Below, piece after piece: positions 27,046 to 35,805 of a DNA stretch of 64,000 nt. The stretch comes from JAHBTB01 sp964451255 (GTDB lineage Bacteria > Armatimonadota > Fimbriimonadia > Fimbriimonadales > Fimbriimonadaceae), in NCBI GenBank assembly GCA_964451255.1, contig CAYVHL010000001.1, positions 992,001 through 1,056,000 of the forward strand, in the 5' to 3' direction. A program made the translations under genes and the position numbers. Position 1 is the first letter of the stretch, and the number at the start of each line of letters is the position of its first letter. The notes under the pieces were generated by a model. It was not told the origin of the DNA, did not search any database, and was given only the letters and a program-made list of their open reading frames with translations.

Positions 27046-27660
27046 ATGTCCGTGGTCGCGATGCTGGGCGGACGCGACTTGCCCGAAGAGGTCATACGTC
27101 AATGGGCTGTCGAGGCGACTGCTCTCTATGGGGCCGACTCCGGAGCTAACCGCTTGCTTGAACTCGGATTCCGACCAACGGTGGTCGGCGACATGGACAG
27201 TTTCGTCGGCCCATCTGAAGGCCTGCGTCTCGTCGAAGACCCCGACCAAGAGACGAGCGACCTAGACAAGCTTCTCAAAGTCGTCGCCCAGGACGGCCAC
27301 CGCCGGCTCACCGTCTTGGGGCTCGAGGGCGATCGGCTGGACCACCTCTTGGCAGGGCTGCATAGCTTGGCTAAGAGCCCGCTGGACCTGCTCGTCGTGT
27401 TGCGCCGAGGGGTTGGCTTCCTACTCGGAGAGGGTTTGTTCGATTGGGGCGAAGACCTCGGGTCCAGGTGTTCCGTCATCCCCATTGGGGCAGCCGTCGT
27501 GTCTGTGTCCGGCGTCCGGTGGCCGCTTGACCAAGCCGTTCTGGGCATGTCCCACAGCCTTTCGAACGTGATCGATCCTGGCCCCTTGGCAGTCACCATC
27601 CACTCTGGCTCCGCTCTCCTGTTCGTCGAGCGCGACCCAATGCGAGTCGTCCAGTGGTGA
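27046..27660 (+). CDS. thiN: thiamine pyrophosphokinase
   Basis: 204-residue enzyme that transfers pyrophosphate from ATP to thiamine, giving the cofactor thiamine diphosphate. Seen: YGADSGANRLLELGFRPTVVGDMDS (here split as ADSGANRL and VVGDMDS), the Asp-rich DQETSDLDK that binds ATP/Mg, LGLEGDRLDHLLAGL, and the C-terminal GMSHSLSNV that contacts thiamine. The start is the ATG at 27046; the frame is open much further upstream but only as an antisense shadow of dnaA. Its stop overlaps the start of the symporter gene (GTGA), which invites the idea that the symporter supplies thiamine or a precursor; this is inference. Confidence 0.93.
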   Translation: MSVVAMLGGRDLPEEVIRQWAVEATALYGADSGANRLLELGFRPTVVGDMDSFVGPSEGLRLVEDPDQETSDLDKLLKVVAQDGHRRLTVLGLEGDRLDHLLAGLHSLAKSPLDLLVVLRRGVGFLLGEGLFDWGEDLGSRCSVIPIGAAVVSVSGVRWPLDQAVLGMSHSLSNVIDPGPLAVTIHSGSALLFVERDPMRVVQW

Positions 27661-29093
27661 CCCTGGCCCCCATGGACTGGGCTGTCATCCTGATCCTTGC
27701 GGCGGCCCTGCTGGCCCTGGGCTTCTCAGCCCGGCTCCGAGAGTCGAGCGTCCTACAGTTCCTTGCCGCCGGACGAGGACTCACTCTGCCGTTCTTCGTG
27801 ACTTCGCTGGTCGCGACGTGGTATGGCGGCATCCTGGGGATCGGTGAGTCGGTCACTTACTACGGTGTCGGCACCTGGCTGCTCATGGGTGTCCCGTACT
27901 ACGTGTTCGGCGTCGTCTATTCGGTCTGGCTGTCCAAGAGGGTCCGGGAAGCCGACCAGATCAGCATCCCCGACCGGTTGGAGGCCGCCTTCGGCAAGCG
28001 TTCGGCATTGGTTGCGGCGGTGTTGATTGTCCTCATGGCTGTACCCGCCGCCCACGCGCTGATGCTCGGCACCATCGCCCAGTCGCTCACCGGCATGGCG
28101 TTGCCGATGGCGGTCACAATCGCGACGTTCGTAGCGACCCTGTTCTTGTTCCGAGGCGGCTTACTGGCCGATGTCCGGGTGTCGGTCTTATCGTTCGCGC
28201 TCATGTACATCGGGTTCGCGGTCGCCCTCGTAGCGGGGGTCGCGAAGTTCGGCTCTCCATTTGACCTTCACGGTCTTGAACCCAATCTCGCCAAGTTCGA
28301 CGGCGGGCAGGGCCCTGTCGCGGTCTTCACCTTCTTCATCTTGGGCGCCTGGACGCTGGTCGACCCTGGGTTCCACCAGCGCGCGATGAGCGCCGCCACC
28401 CCGGAAACGGGTCGCAGGGGTGTCCTTGTCAGCGTGGGCTGCTGGATGGTGTTCGACCTCCTCAGTGTGAGCGTGGGGTTGCTGGCCCTGCGGGCGGTGG
28501 CCCACTTGCCGGAGAACCGCGTGCTCTTGTTCCCCCTGTTCGCCCAGGCGGTGCTTCCTCCCGGCGTGAAGGGTCTGTTCTTCGCCGGAATGGCGGGCAC
28601 AGTGACTACCGCCCTGGTCAGTTACGCGATGGTCGGCGGGGCGTCGATCGGTCGGGACATCGTCTGCCGCCTGTTCCCGGCCAAGAGCGAGCTCCTGGCG
28701 ACCCGGGTCGGCATCGGCGCGGCCCTGGTCTTGGCGGTACTGCTGGCCCTGCGTATCGAAAGCGTCGTGGCCCTCTGGTACGCCTGGAGCGGAGCAATCG
28801 TCGGTGCTTTGCTTTGGCCCGTTTGGGTGGCCTACCGCGGGCGGCCGATCGGCGACGGCTGGACGGCGTTCAGCATGTCGGCCGGCGCGGCGGTCGGCTT
28901 CGGATGGATGGCTTGGGCCCTTGGGCACGCCAATCCGTATTACAACGTAAAACTGCCCGCCGCAGTATTCGGTTACAATCTACCGGGAGACTTGGCGGGC
29001 GTCGATGTGGCCGTCGGCACGATGTTGCCGGCATTTGTCGTGACCGCCGTGCTCCTGTCGCTTGGAACGGCGTCAAAAAGGAAGAGACCATGA
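27657..29093 (+). CDS. sodium:solute symporter family (SSS) transporter
   Basis: About 478 residues with roughly 12-13 hydrophobic segments, spread along the whole protein (from DWAVILILAAALLALGF to PAFVVTAVLLSLG). The SSS family core is seen in ATWYGGILGIGESVTYYGVG, the amphipathic VREADQISIPDRLEAAFG, and VDPGFHQRAMSAATPE. This family imports sugars, amino acids, vitamins or organic acids with Na+. The substrate is not readable, but coupling to thiN (GTGA overlap, GTG start at 27657; ATG at 27672 is an alternative) and ATGA overlap with the FHA gene place it in a three-gene operon. Confidence 0.88.
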   Translation: MTLAPMDWAVILILAAALLALGFSARLRESSVLQFLAAGRGLTLPFFVTSLVATWYGGILGIGESVTYYGVGTWLLMGVPYYVFGVVYSVWLSKRVREADQISIPDRLEAAFGKRSALVAAVLIVLMAVPAAHALMLGTIAQSLTGMALPMAVTIATFVATLFLFRGGLLADVRVSVLSFALMYIGFAVALVAGVAKFGSPFDLHGLEPNLAKFDGGQGPVAVFTFFILGAWTLVDPGFHQRAMSAATPETGRRGVLVSVGCWMVFDLLSVSVGLLALRAVAHLPENRVLLFPLFAQAVLPPGVKGLFFAGMAGTVTTALVSYAMVGGASIGRDIVCRLFPAKSELLATRVGIGAALVLAVLLALRIESVVALWYAWSGAIVGALLWPVWVAYRGRPIGDGWTAFSMSAGAAVGFGWMAWALGHANPYYNVKLPAAVFGYNLPGDLAGVDVAVGTMLPAFVVTAVLLSLGTASKRKRP

Positions 29094-29533
29094 GCGAAAT
29101 CGACGAGACCGTGGCCGCCACTGAAGCAGAAGGGGCCCAAGCCGCACCTGACCAGGCAGACGCGCCAGAGCCACCGCCGACTGTCGCGGGGGAAGGCACG
29201 GACTTGCCTCGTCTCATCGTCAAGCGTGGGGGCATAGAGACTGAGGAGGTCTTCTTCTTTACCCCCCCGGCGACCGTCGGACGGTTCGACCCGGCCGTCG
29301 GGCCGGTGGACGTTGACCTCGGCTCGATCCCAGAGGGAAGCTACGTGAGCCGGAAGCACGCCAAGGTCGTCCATGACGACGAGGGCTACAAGGTCGTGGA
29401 CTTGGGGTCGTCCAACGGCACCTATGTGCTGAAGGACGGCGACTTCCAAAAGGTCGACGAGGCAGTCGTGGTTGAAGGGGACGAGATCGCCTTAGGCAAC
29501 GCGAGGTTCGTCTTTCGCTGCCTGCCGGTTTAG
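29090..29533 (+). CDS. FHA domain protein
   Basis: 147 residues. An acidic, Ala/Pro-rich N-terminal tail of about 45 residues is followed by one forkhead-associated domain: TVGRFDP, SYVSRKHAKVV and VVDLGSSNGTYV are the canonical phosphothreonine-binding motifs with the key Arg, Ser, His and Asn. Such small proteins read Ser/Thr kinase signals; no kinase gene is in the window. The start ATG at 29090 overlaps the symporter stop (ATGA) and GGAAGAG lies just upstream, so it is translated with the transporter, perhaps as its phosphorylation-dependent regulator. Confidence 0.92.
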   Translation: MSEIDETVAATEAEGAQAAPDQADAPEPPPTVAGEGTDLPRLIVKRGGIETEEVFFFTPPATVGRFDPAVGPVDVDLGSIPEGSYVSRKHAKVVHDDEGYKVVDLGSSNGTYVLKDGDFQKVDEAVVVEGDEIALGNARFVFRCLPV

Positions 29534-29549
29534 CCGGGAACACCCTCCG

Positions 29550-30596
29550 TCAGACGATCTGGACGTCGTTCGTACCTTCGTGGAGCTCGCCGATCTCGGC
29601 TGCGTGAACACCGGTGGAGTTCAAGTGCTGTACGACCATCGACACCGCCTCCGAATCCACCACCAAGATCATGCCGATCCCCATGTTGAACGTACGGTAC
29701 ATCTCGACGTCCGAAACCTCGCCCACCGCCTGAATGGCCAAGAAAACCGGCAAGGGAGTCCAGTTATATCGGTAGACCACCGCGTTCAGGTCGGCGGGCA
29801 AAATCCTGGGCAGGTTCCCATAGATGCCGCCGCCTGTGATGTGGGCTGCCCCATAGACCGCCTCGGACTCCTGCAAGAGCGGATAGACCGCTTGGAAATA
29901 GCTCGAGTGCGGACGTAACAGGGCTCCGCCGATCGTCTCTTCGCCGTCGCCGCCCGGTAGCGGATCCCTGACACTGAGGCCACCGACTTCAAGAAGCGCC
30001 CGTCTGGCAAGAGAATAGCCGTTCGTGTGGAGCCCGTTGCTGGCGATCCCGACTAACTTGTCGCCGGGCTTGGCCTTGGGCCGGGGGAGTCGACGCGACG
30101 CGTCGACCACGCCGACGATCGCACCGACGACGTCGATCTCTTCGTCGGCGTAAACGCCCGGCATTTCCGCCGTCTCACCGCCGACGAGGGAGCATCCGAC
30201 CTCTTGGCAGGCCTCTGCCGCGCCTGAGACCACCTGATGGAAGGCCACGGGCTCCAGTCTGCTGCAACCGAAATAGTCGAGAAAGAACAGGGGCTTGGCA
30301 CCCTGGCACAGGATGTCGTTCACGCAGTGGTTGACGATGTCGTGCCCGATTCCGCTGTAGTCGCCGACCATCGCCGCGACCTTGGTCTTGGTGCCGACTC
30401 CGTCGATGCTGCTGACCAGGATCGGCCGCGTCATGTCGCCGAAGTTCGCCGCGAACATCGCGCCGAATCCGCCGATCCCGGTAAGGACGTTCTCCGTGTG
30501 GGTCTGGTTGATCGCCTCGGTGACGCTTCGTAGGGAACGTTCCGCCTGGTCGATGTCGACTCCGGCGGCGGCGTAGGTCAGGGCTTCTTCGGGCAT
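29550..30596 (-). CDS. purM: phosphoribosylformylglycinamidine cyclo-ligase
   Basis: 348-residue AIR synthetase, the fifth step of purine biosynthesis, closing the imidazole ring with ATP. Typical marks: TYAAAGVDIDQAERS, SSIDGVGTKTKVA, DIVNHCVNDILCQGAKPLFFLDYF, LVGGETAEMPGVY, GIASNGLHTNGYSL and HITGGGIYGNLPRIL. Full length, ATG at 30596. A tRNA-Lys gene ends 27 bp upstream on the same strand; no other pur gene is near. Confidence 0.97.
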   Translation of the reverse strand: MPEEALTYAAAGVDIDQAERSLRSVTEAINQTHTENVLTGIGGFGAMFAANFGDMTRPILVSSIDGVGTKTKVAAMVGDYSGIGHDIVNHCVNDILCQGAKPLFFLDYFGCSRLEPVAFHQVVSGAAEACQEVGCSLVGGETAEMPGVYADEEIDVVGAIVGVVDASRRLPRPKAKPGDKLVGIASNGLHTNGYSLARRALLEVGGLSVRDPLPGGDGEETIGGALLRPHSSYFQAVYPLLQESEAVYGAAHITGGGIYGNLPRILPADLNAVVYRYNWTPLPVFLAIQAVGEVSDVEMYRTFNMGIGMILVVDSEAVSMVVQHLNSTGVHAAEIGELHEGTNDVQIV

Positions 30597-30623
30597 GGCG
30601 TCATTGATCCCCGGCGGAGGCTC

Positions 30624-30699
30624 TGGTGAGTCGTCTGGGACTCGAACCCAGGACCCACGCCTTAAAAGGGCGTTGCTCTACCGACTGAGCTAACGACTC
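30624..30699 (-). tRNA. tRNA-Lys (UUU)
   Basis: Cloverleaf of 76 nt with encoded CCA (30624-30626). The acceptor stem pairs GAGTCGT with ACGACTC, the discriminator is A, the anticodon loop CTTTTAA has a UUU anticodon flanked by ACGCC/GGCGT, and the T loop is GTTCGAGTC. It stands between the GH2 gene and purM. Confidence 0.97.
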
Positions 30700-30757
30700 A
30701 CAACAGGCGTGAAGATACCCCGTGGAGCAGGGGTGTCCGGGGACGGAGGCCTCCGGG

Positions 30758-32941
30758 CTACCGCTTGCGATGCCACTGGATCACCTGTCGGATCAGCGCG
30801 TGCCCGGCCGCGTTGTGTTCCACTCCGTGCGGCTGGACACCCAGGCCGCCCCACGGACGGAGCGTGGTGACAATCTGCCCGCCCGTGAGGCGGGCGATGT
30901 AGGCGCCCGACTTGTAGGTGCGGGTGTCGATTCGTTCCAGCAACGTCTCGCCCTCGGGGGGAAGCACATGGTCACTGGCGACGTCATGCAACGCATGCCA
31001 ATCGATGATGTCTCCGTCGCTCCACAATTGAAAGCACTCACGCCAAAACGGCGCAGGGGTCGCGCCCACTTCGACGCCAAAGGCGACCACAGAGCCTGAT
31101 TCCATGACCGGCCCCCCGGACACGAGGCGCCCAGACGCGTCCCACGGAAGCCCCGCTAACGGGTGCCCCTCCCTGCCAGCGATGCGATACCCGGCCAGAT
31201 CGGCGGCGCTCAACCGGGCCACGACTGTGAAGGTCTTTGAGAAGACCTCTCGGTTCCCGTAACTGATTGATAGCCGGTACCGACCTGCCGACAGCACGAC
31301 GTCGATTGAAGCGACCTCCCTGGGGACGCCCGCCTCAAAATCGGCCTTCCACACACCGCCGAACGTGCAATCGGCCGGTGCGGGGGTCAGGCTCCAAACA
31401 AACTCTCTGGTCACTGAATCCGGCACCCTCGCTCCGATGGAGAGGCGGACGAGCCCCTCGAAGTAGCAATCGACGCTCTGCCACCCGGGCCGGTTGCCGC
31501 CAATCACCCATGGCGGCCGTCGCCTCGGGATGACAAAAAACTGGGTCGGTGCGACCCAGTCGTAATGCCGATCTACGTCAGACCCTTCCCGGACCGTCTT
31601 CACTCCGGACGTCGAGATCGGGGTGTCGTCCCATCCGGTCACCACCCATCCGGCGATGTCATCTTGTGAGGCCACCGCCTCCATGACCCGCTTACGGATG
31701 AACTTGGACTTATTGCCACACGCCCAAGAAGCGGATTCAAAGTTGTATTCATCGGGCCACCGGCGCCCCTCCCTGCGCTCCAACAGGCCGGGGAAGTCGT
31801 ACTGCCACCGGACTCCTTGGTCGTTGACGGCCGGATCGGCGCTGGCCCAATAGGGCAGGTGCCTGGCCAACTGGTTTAGGTCCCTCACATGGTCGAAGTC
31901 GTTGAACTCGCCCAGAAGGATAGGTCGCTGCTCCCTCGGGCCGTGGGCTAGCGACTGGAGCACCTGCGGGTAGTACATCAGGTCGCAATATGGGTGAAAG
32001 TCGTCGAAGGTGCCGTACTCGCGAGGGTCGCCACCGTACATCTCCGCACCGCCGGAGTTATCTTTGACCAGTGGGCACCCGGTCTCCTCCCTGATGAAAT
32101 CGACGAGACGCTTGCGGAATTCAGGAGGTGTCGACTCGCCGAGTTCGCAGCCCGCCGTCCAACAGACGATGTTGTCGTGGTGGCGGTACTGGCCCACGAT
32201 GCGCCTGACTTCGTCCTCCATCTCCGCCAGCCTTTGAGCGTCTCCAGTCGGCATCCACAAGGGGAGCTCGATCCAGGCGGTCAGGTCGCGCTTCTTCAGG
32301 GCTTCGATCGCGTAATGGGGAGGCAGCCACAGGCAGAACTTGACGGTGTTGAACCCTGACTCTGCGACATGTCTCCAGTCTTCCTCGAAGACAGAAAGTG
32401 GCGGGGCGGGGTGGCGGTATTCGGGATACCAACCCCAAGTAAGGACTCCGCGCATCATCCAGGGGCGGTCGTCAAGCCAAAGTTTGGTGCCTTGGACGCC
32501 GATCCGCTGCCGGGGTTTGGGCTTGGGAGCAACCGGGTCGGCCGGGGCGTCGACCAGGCGCACAGGACGGTAGAGCCCGCCGAACGTGGAGTCCACATAG
32601 GGCAAGAACCCGCTGAGCACGTCCTTTACAGGGAAAGTAGGGCCACCGTTTTTGGTGACGAGGACCTCGACGGCGACCGACCGGCCTGCCCAAGGCGACA
32701 GGTCGATGGAGAACGCGTCCCACATCCCGAAGTGGGTCAAGACCTCCTCACCGTCGAACTTGACGACCGCCCTGTAGGACACGCCCTCAAAAACCAGCCA
32801 TCGGCCAAGGGCGGCGTCAGCCGTCGTCCGATACGTGGCCGGCCCCTCCCAGCGGATGTCCACCCGGTCGTCCCAAAAGACGTGGGGCACTTTCACCGGG
32901 CGTGGCCCTGAGCCATAGTCGACGGTCCAGACCAGTTCCAT
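30758..32941 (-). CDS. glycoside hydrolase family 2-like protein
   Basis: 727 residues. The N-terminal jelly-roll sugar-binding domain (WEGPATYRTTAD, LVFEGVSYRAVVKFDGEEVL, MWDAFSIDLSPWAG) and an immunoglobulin-like strand region lead into a TIM barrel (MRGVLTWGWYPEYR, SGFNTVKFCLWLPPHYAIEA). NIVCWTAGCELGES holds the likely acid/base Glu and RPILLGEFNDFDH the likely nucleophile. Family 2 contains beta-galactosidases, mannosidases and glucuronidases; the divergent active-site surroundings prevent a closer call. No signal peptide, so cytoplasmic. The ATG at 32941 lies 2 bases after the RtcA-like stop with AGG just before it, implying co-translation. Confidence 0.85.
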   Translation of the reverse strand: MELVWTVDYGSGPRPVKVPHVFWDDRVDIRWEGPATYRTTADAALGRWLVFEGVSYRAVVKFDGEEVLTHFGMWDAFSIDLSPWAGRSVAVEVLVTKNGGPTFPVKDVLSGFLPYVDSTFGGLYRPVRLVDAPADPVAPKPKPRQRIGVQGTKLWLDDRPWMMRGVLTWGWYPEYRHPAPPLSVFEEDWRHVAESGFNTVKFCLWLPPHYAIEALKKRDLTAWIELPLWMPTGDAQRLAEMEDEVRRIVGQYRHHDNIVCWTAGCELGESTPPEFRKRLVDFIREETGCPLVKDNSGGAEMYGGDPREYGTFDDFHPYCDLMYYPQVLQSLAHGPREQRPILLGEFNDFDHVRDLNQLARHLPYWASADPAVNDQGVRWQYDFPGLLERREGRRWPDEYNFESASWACGNKSKFIRKRVMEAVASQDDIAGWVVTGWDDTPISTSGVKTVREGSDVDRHYDWVAPTQFFVIPRRRPPWVIGGNRPGWQSVDCYFEGLVRLSIGARVPDSVTREFVWSLTPAPADCTFGGVWKADFEAGVPREVASIDVVLSAGRYRLSISYGNREVFSKTFTVVARLSAADLAGYRIAGREGHPLAGLPWDASGRLVSGGPVMESGSVVAFGVEVGATPAPFWRECFQLWSDGDIIDWHALHDVASDHVLPPEGETLLERIDTRTYKSGAYIARLTGGQIVTTLRPWGGLGVQPHGVEHNAAGHALIRQVIQWHRKR

Positions 32942-32943
32942 CG

Positions 32944-34005
32944 TCACCTTTCGACTGTCAGCACGCCCGGCTCGCCCTCGCGACCGACGAGCGTCACTTT
33001 GATCGGCAAGAACTGCTTGACGGCCCACGCCATGGTCGCCAGGCGCCTCGTCACGTTCGGCGTCGTCAAGACGGTCTTGCCCTCCGCGAAGACGGCGAGT
33101 AGCAAGAGTTGGTCGATGAGGAATGCGTCCACTGCCGCGTTGGATCCGTGCCAATCCAAGAATCCCTGCCAAGCCCGCTGGACGGTTTGAGGCACGGTCA
33201 TGCCCCGCTGCAACACGGCGGAGCCCGAACCGAAGCCCGACTCATGCTCGGCCCACACTGTCACCGAGAGGCCCGGTTCCCGACCTTGTATGGCTGTGGC
33301 CTCGATCTCCCCGGGCAGGCCCCTCTCCGCGAAGAGCTGGCCCAGCGCCGCCTTGGCCCGTTCTGTCGCCTCCGGCGCCATACCCGTGCTGGTGATGTCG
33401 GCTCCGCACGCGACGAGCGGCCCACGCAGCCGCCAGTCCACTCCCTCGACCGCGCTCGGTTCGACGTCGCACTGCACCTCACCGCGTCCGCCCAGCCCGA
33501 ACCCGGTCGAAACGAGGGAGGGGTAGCAGTACAGTCCGAACCTCCGCATCGCCGGCGCGGTCGACCTCAGAAAGGCGTCAAACCCAAGGGTGTTGTTGTT
33601 GTGCGTCTCACCGAAGAGGGTCACCTGGCTGTAAGCGCCGGCCCGGGCAAGCACGGGCAGAAGCGAGCTCAACACGATCACGGCCGAACCGGGCACACGA
33701 CCCTGGTGGTGGGACTGGACGTCGAATTGGCCGACCACTGGCCCGACAGGGCGTCTTGGTTTGAAGACCAGGTTTTCCGAATCGAGGTCGTCGCCGTCCA
33801 TTTCCGCGCCACAAGCCCGCGCGAGGGATTGGACAAAGGTCAAGTCCTCAGAATTGAGCCCCTTCTTGCGCATTGCGCCACGCACGTTGTGAACCCGGGC
33901 AGCCTGCTGAGTGAGGGCGGCCATGGTCAGTGCGGTGCGAAGAAGGGCGCCTCCCCCCTCGCCATGGGAGCCGTTCAGGACGATCGGCTCGACGGCCTGT
34001 CTCAT
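32944..34005 (-). CDS. RNA 3'-terminal phosphate cyclase family protein, divergent active site
   Basis: 353 residues of the RtcA/RCL1 fold: GSHGEGGGALLRTAL at the N-terminus, the insert domain in the middle, DQLLLLAVFAEGK and KQFLPIKVTLVG near the end. True RtcA makes RNA 2',3'-cyclic phosphate through an adenylated His. In E. coli and human enzymes that His lies in SCHLLTN and VTLHTQT; here the aligned segment is VTRRLATM, so Arg321 (33043-33045) replaces it. The HGFYPAGGG signature is also altered (TGFGLGGRG). It may be a non-catalytic relative like RCL1, or use another residue. No rtcB or rtcR is in the window. It follows the membrane-protein gene by 10 bp. Confidence 0.85.
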   Translation of the reverse strand: MRQAVEPIVLNGSHGEGGGALLRTALTMAALTQQAARVHNVRGAMRKKGLNSEDLTFVQSLARACGAEMDGDDLDSENLVFKPRRPVGPVVGQFDVQSHHQGRVPGSAVIVLSSLLPVLARAGAYSQVTLFGETHNNNTLGFDAFLRSTAPAMRRFGLYCYPSLVSTGFGLGGRGEVQCDVEPSAVEGVDWRLRGPLVACGADITSTGMAPEATERAKAALGQLFAERGLPGEIEATAIQGREPGLSVTVWAEHESGFGSGSAVLQRGMTVPQTVQRAWQGFLDWHGSNAAVDAFLIDQLLLLAVFAEGKTVLTTPNVTRRLATMAWAVKQFLPIKVTLVGREGEPGVLTVER

Positions 34006-34015
34006 TCCGGACTCC

Positions 34016-35149
34016 TCAAAGCTTCAGCTTGAAAACGAAGTACTCGATGAGACGCATCATGTAGGCTAGGAAGACCAGCGCCAAGACAGCGTAGAGGATC
34101 TCATGGTAAGGGATGAACCCGCTCTTGACGCTCGTGACATCTTCGGTGACAAGCTTCGCCCCAGGCTGGCCGGTGTGGGGGTCGATCTTCGGCGGATCTT
34201 GACTGTCATCTCGCGTCATCAATACGTCTTTGCTGGCCTTTTCGACATATAGCAGCTTCGTCCTGATGAACTCTCCGGCCGGCTCGCGGGTGAACACGTA
34301 GACCGCGGCCACTCCGAGCGCGGTGACGGGCAACAACATCTTGTACTTGTGCTTTTGGTGTTCGTTGTAGATGATGCACTGCTTGCACCGTTCGAACTTC
34401 TGCACAGCCGTCAGCTTGTGGTTCTGCGGGATGAACTTCGCCGCCGCCACGACGTCCGCCGGTATGACTTTGCCCTCCATCGCGTTGCGGATGACCGACT
34501 CTTCGCACATGCATCCGACACGCTCTTTCCAGCAGGTCCGCTTGGAGTGGTAGATCGGGCAGCGCTCCCGCACGAACTTTCGGCAGTAAGGCAGTTGCCA
34601 GCATTTCCCGAGGAGCACGTTCCGGATGTCGGTCTCTTCTTTGACCTCCTTGCCGTACTTCATGTGCTCGGCACGGGCGCCTTGGACGGCGTTCTGCCGG
34701 ACGACGACGGCGACATGGGCGCAAATGAGAATGAAACCGATGATCGCGCCGGGGTAGCCCGCGTTGGCGATGGCCTGGATGGCCTTGTCGGCCATCGGTG
34801 AGGTCTGGGCCCCGAGCATCCCGGGAAGGTACGAGGGGCTGAACACGAGGGCGAGACCGCCGATCAAAAGGATCGGGCCCGAGGTCTCCTCGCCCCACAT
34901 CAACCAGCCTGAGCCGACCGAAAGGGCCAACACCCCCCACAGGGCGGCCGGGCTGAACATCTGGATGTTCTGGCTAAACTGGTTGGCGACCGTGGTGTCG
35001 CCCGCCTTCGTGTAGGAATAAACAAGAAATCCGACGCCAAAGACAGTCGCAATGCCGCCTACCCAGACGAGAAGCCTGGCGACTCCGTCCAAGAAGTTGA
35101 TGATCTGGTCACTTACACCAGTAAACCGCTCTTCGTCGCCCCTTGCCAT
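34016..35149 (-). CDS. membrane protein with cysteine-rich (CW...CP...CW) cytoplasmic module
   Basis: 377-residue protein of unknown function. About six membrane segments: residues about 25-47, 68-85, 90-110, 130-150, near 280-295, and a C-terminal one (YHEILYAVLALVFLAYMM). Between the fourth and fifth is a polar domain with a cysteine array: GKCWQLPYCRKF, then RCPIYHSKRTCW, GCMCEES and later CKQCIIYNEH. The CW...CP...CW order recalls the two-CW modules of some bacterial signalling proteins and could bind metal or a cluster. ATG at 35149, directly behind efp and before the RtcA-like gene, so probably one operon. Confidence 0.75.
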   Translation of the reverse strand: MARGDEERFTGVSDQIINFLDGVARLLVWVGGIATVFGVGFLVYSYTKAGDTTVANQFSQNIQMFSPAALWGVLALSVGSGWLMWGEETSGPILLIGGLALVFSPSYLPGMLGAQTSPMADKAIQAIANAGYPGAIIGFILICAHVAVVVRQNAVQGARAEHMKYGKEVKEETDIRNVLLGKCWQLPYCRKFVRERCPIYHSKRTCWKERVGCMCEESVIRNAMEGKVIPADVVAAAKFIPQNHKLTAVQKFERCKQCIIYNEHQKHKYKMLLPVTALGVAAVYVFTREPAGEFIRTKLLYVEKASKDVLMTRDDSQDPPKIDPHTGQPGAKLVTEDVTSVKSGFIPYHEILYAVLALVFLAYMMRLIEYFVFKLKL

Positions 35150-35168
35150 CCGTGTCTAACCCACTCTT

Positions 35169-35738
35169 TCAACGTTTGACTCGCTCTAGATACTCCCCGG
35201 ACCGAGTATCGACCTTGATGACCTCTCCCTCTTTGATGTGGAATGGCACTTGGATGACGGCGCCGGACTCGAGGGTCGCCGGTTTCGTGCTCCCACCGCT
35301 CACAGTGTCCCCCTTGTAGGCCGGGTCGGTCTGCTTCACTTCGTACTCGGCAAAGTTGGGAATCTCGTAGCCGAGCACCTCGTTGCCTGCGACCATGGCG
35401 ATCACCTCCATGTCGTCTTTCAAAAAGGGAACCTGGTCACCGAGGCGGTTGGACGGGACTTGGATCTGTTCGTATGTGTCCATGTCCATGAGCGTTAGTT
35501 CGTCGTCGGTCTTGAACATGAACTGGTATTCCTTCTTCTCTAGGAACGCCGGGTCAAACTTCTCCCCAGACCTGAATGTCCGCTCGATCGTCGTGCCCAC
35601 CTTCAGCCGACGCAACTTCGTGCGGACGAACGCACCTCCCTTGCCGGGCTTGACGTGCTGGAACTCGATGATCTGATAGACCTCGCCGTCGATGTAGATC
35701 GCTATGCCGTTCTTGAAATCACTCGTGTCAATAGCCAA
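35169..35738 (-). CDS. efp: translation elongation factor P
   Basis: 189 residues in three beta-barrel domains. EF-P rescues ribosomes stalled on polyproline. The tip loop reads KPGKGGAFVRT, with Lys33 at the place that is modified in many bacteria. EQIQVPSNRLGDQVPFLKDD and GDTVSGGSTKPATLESGAVIQVPFHI (here quoted in parts: GDTVSGGSTKPA, GAVIQVPFHI) are typical of domains II and III. No epmA/epmB or earP gene is present in the window, so the modification type is open. It sits between the envC-like gene and the cysteine-rich membrane protein on the minus strand. Confidence 0.97.
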   Translation of the reverse strand: MAIDTSDFKNGIAIYIDGEVYQIIEFQHVKPGKGGAFVRTKLRRLKVGTTIERTFRSGEKFDPAFLEKKEYQFMFKTDDELTLMDMDTYEQIQVPSNRLGDQVPFLKDDMEVIAMVAGNEVLGYEIPNFAEYEVKQTDPAYKGDTVSGGSTKPATLESGAVIQVPFHIKEGEVIKVDTRSGEYLERVKR

Positions 35739-35805
35739 AGCTTATCCCCGCGAAAGTCTCCGCGACCTTAGGATTGTGCCACATGGTCGCCCTTTTGAAC
35801 CGGGC

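Noticed and set aside
28188..28928. 246-residue minus-strand frame opposite the symporter gene
   Set aside because: Polar, His/Gln/Glu-rich shadow of a membrane-protein gene.
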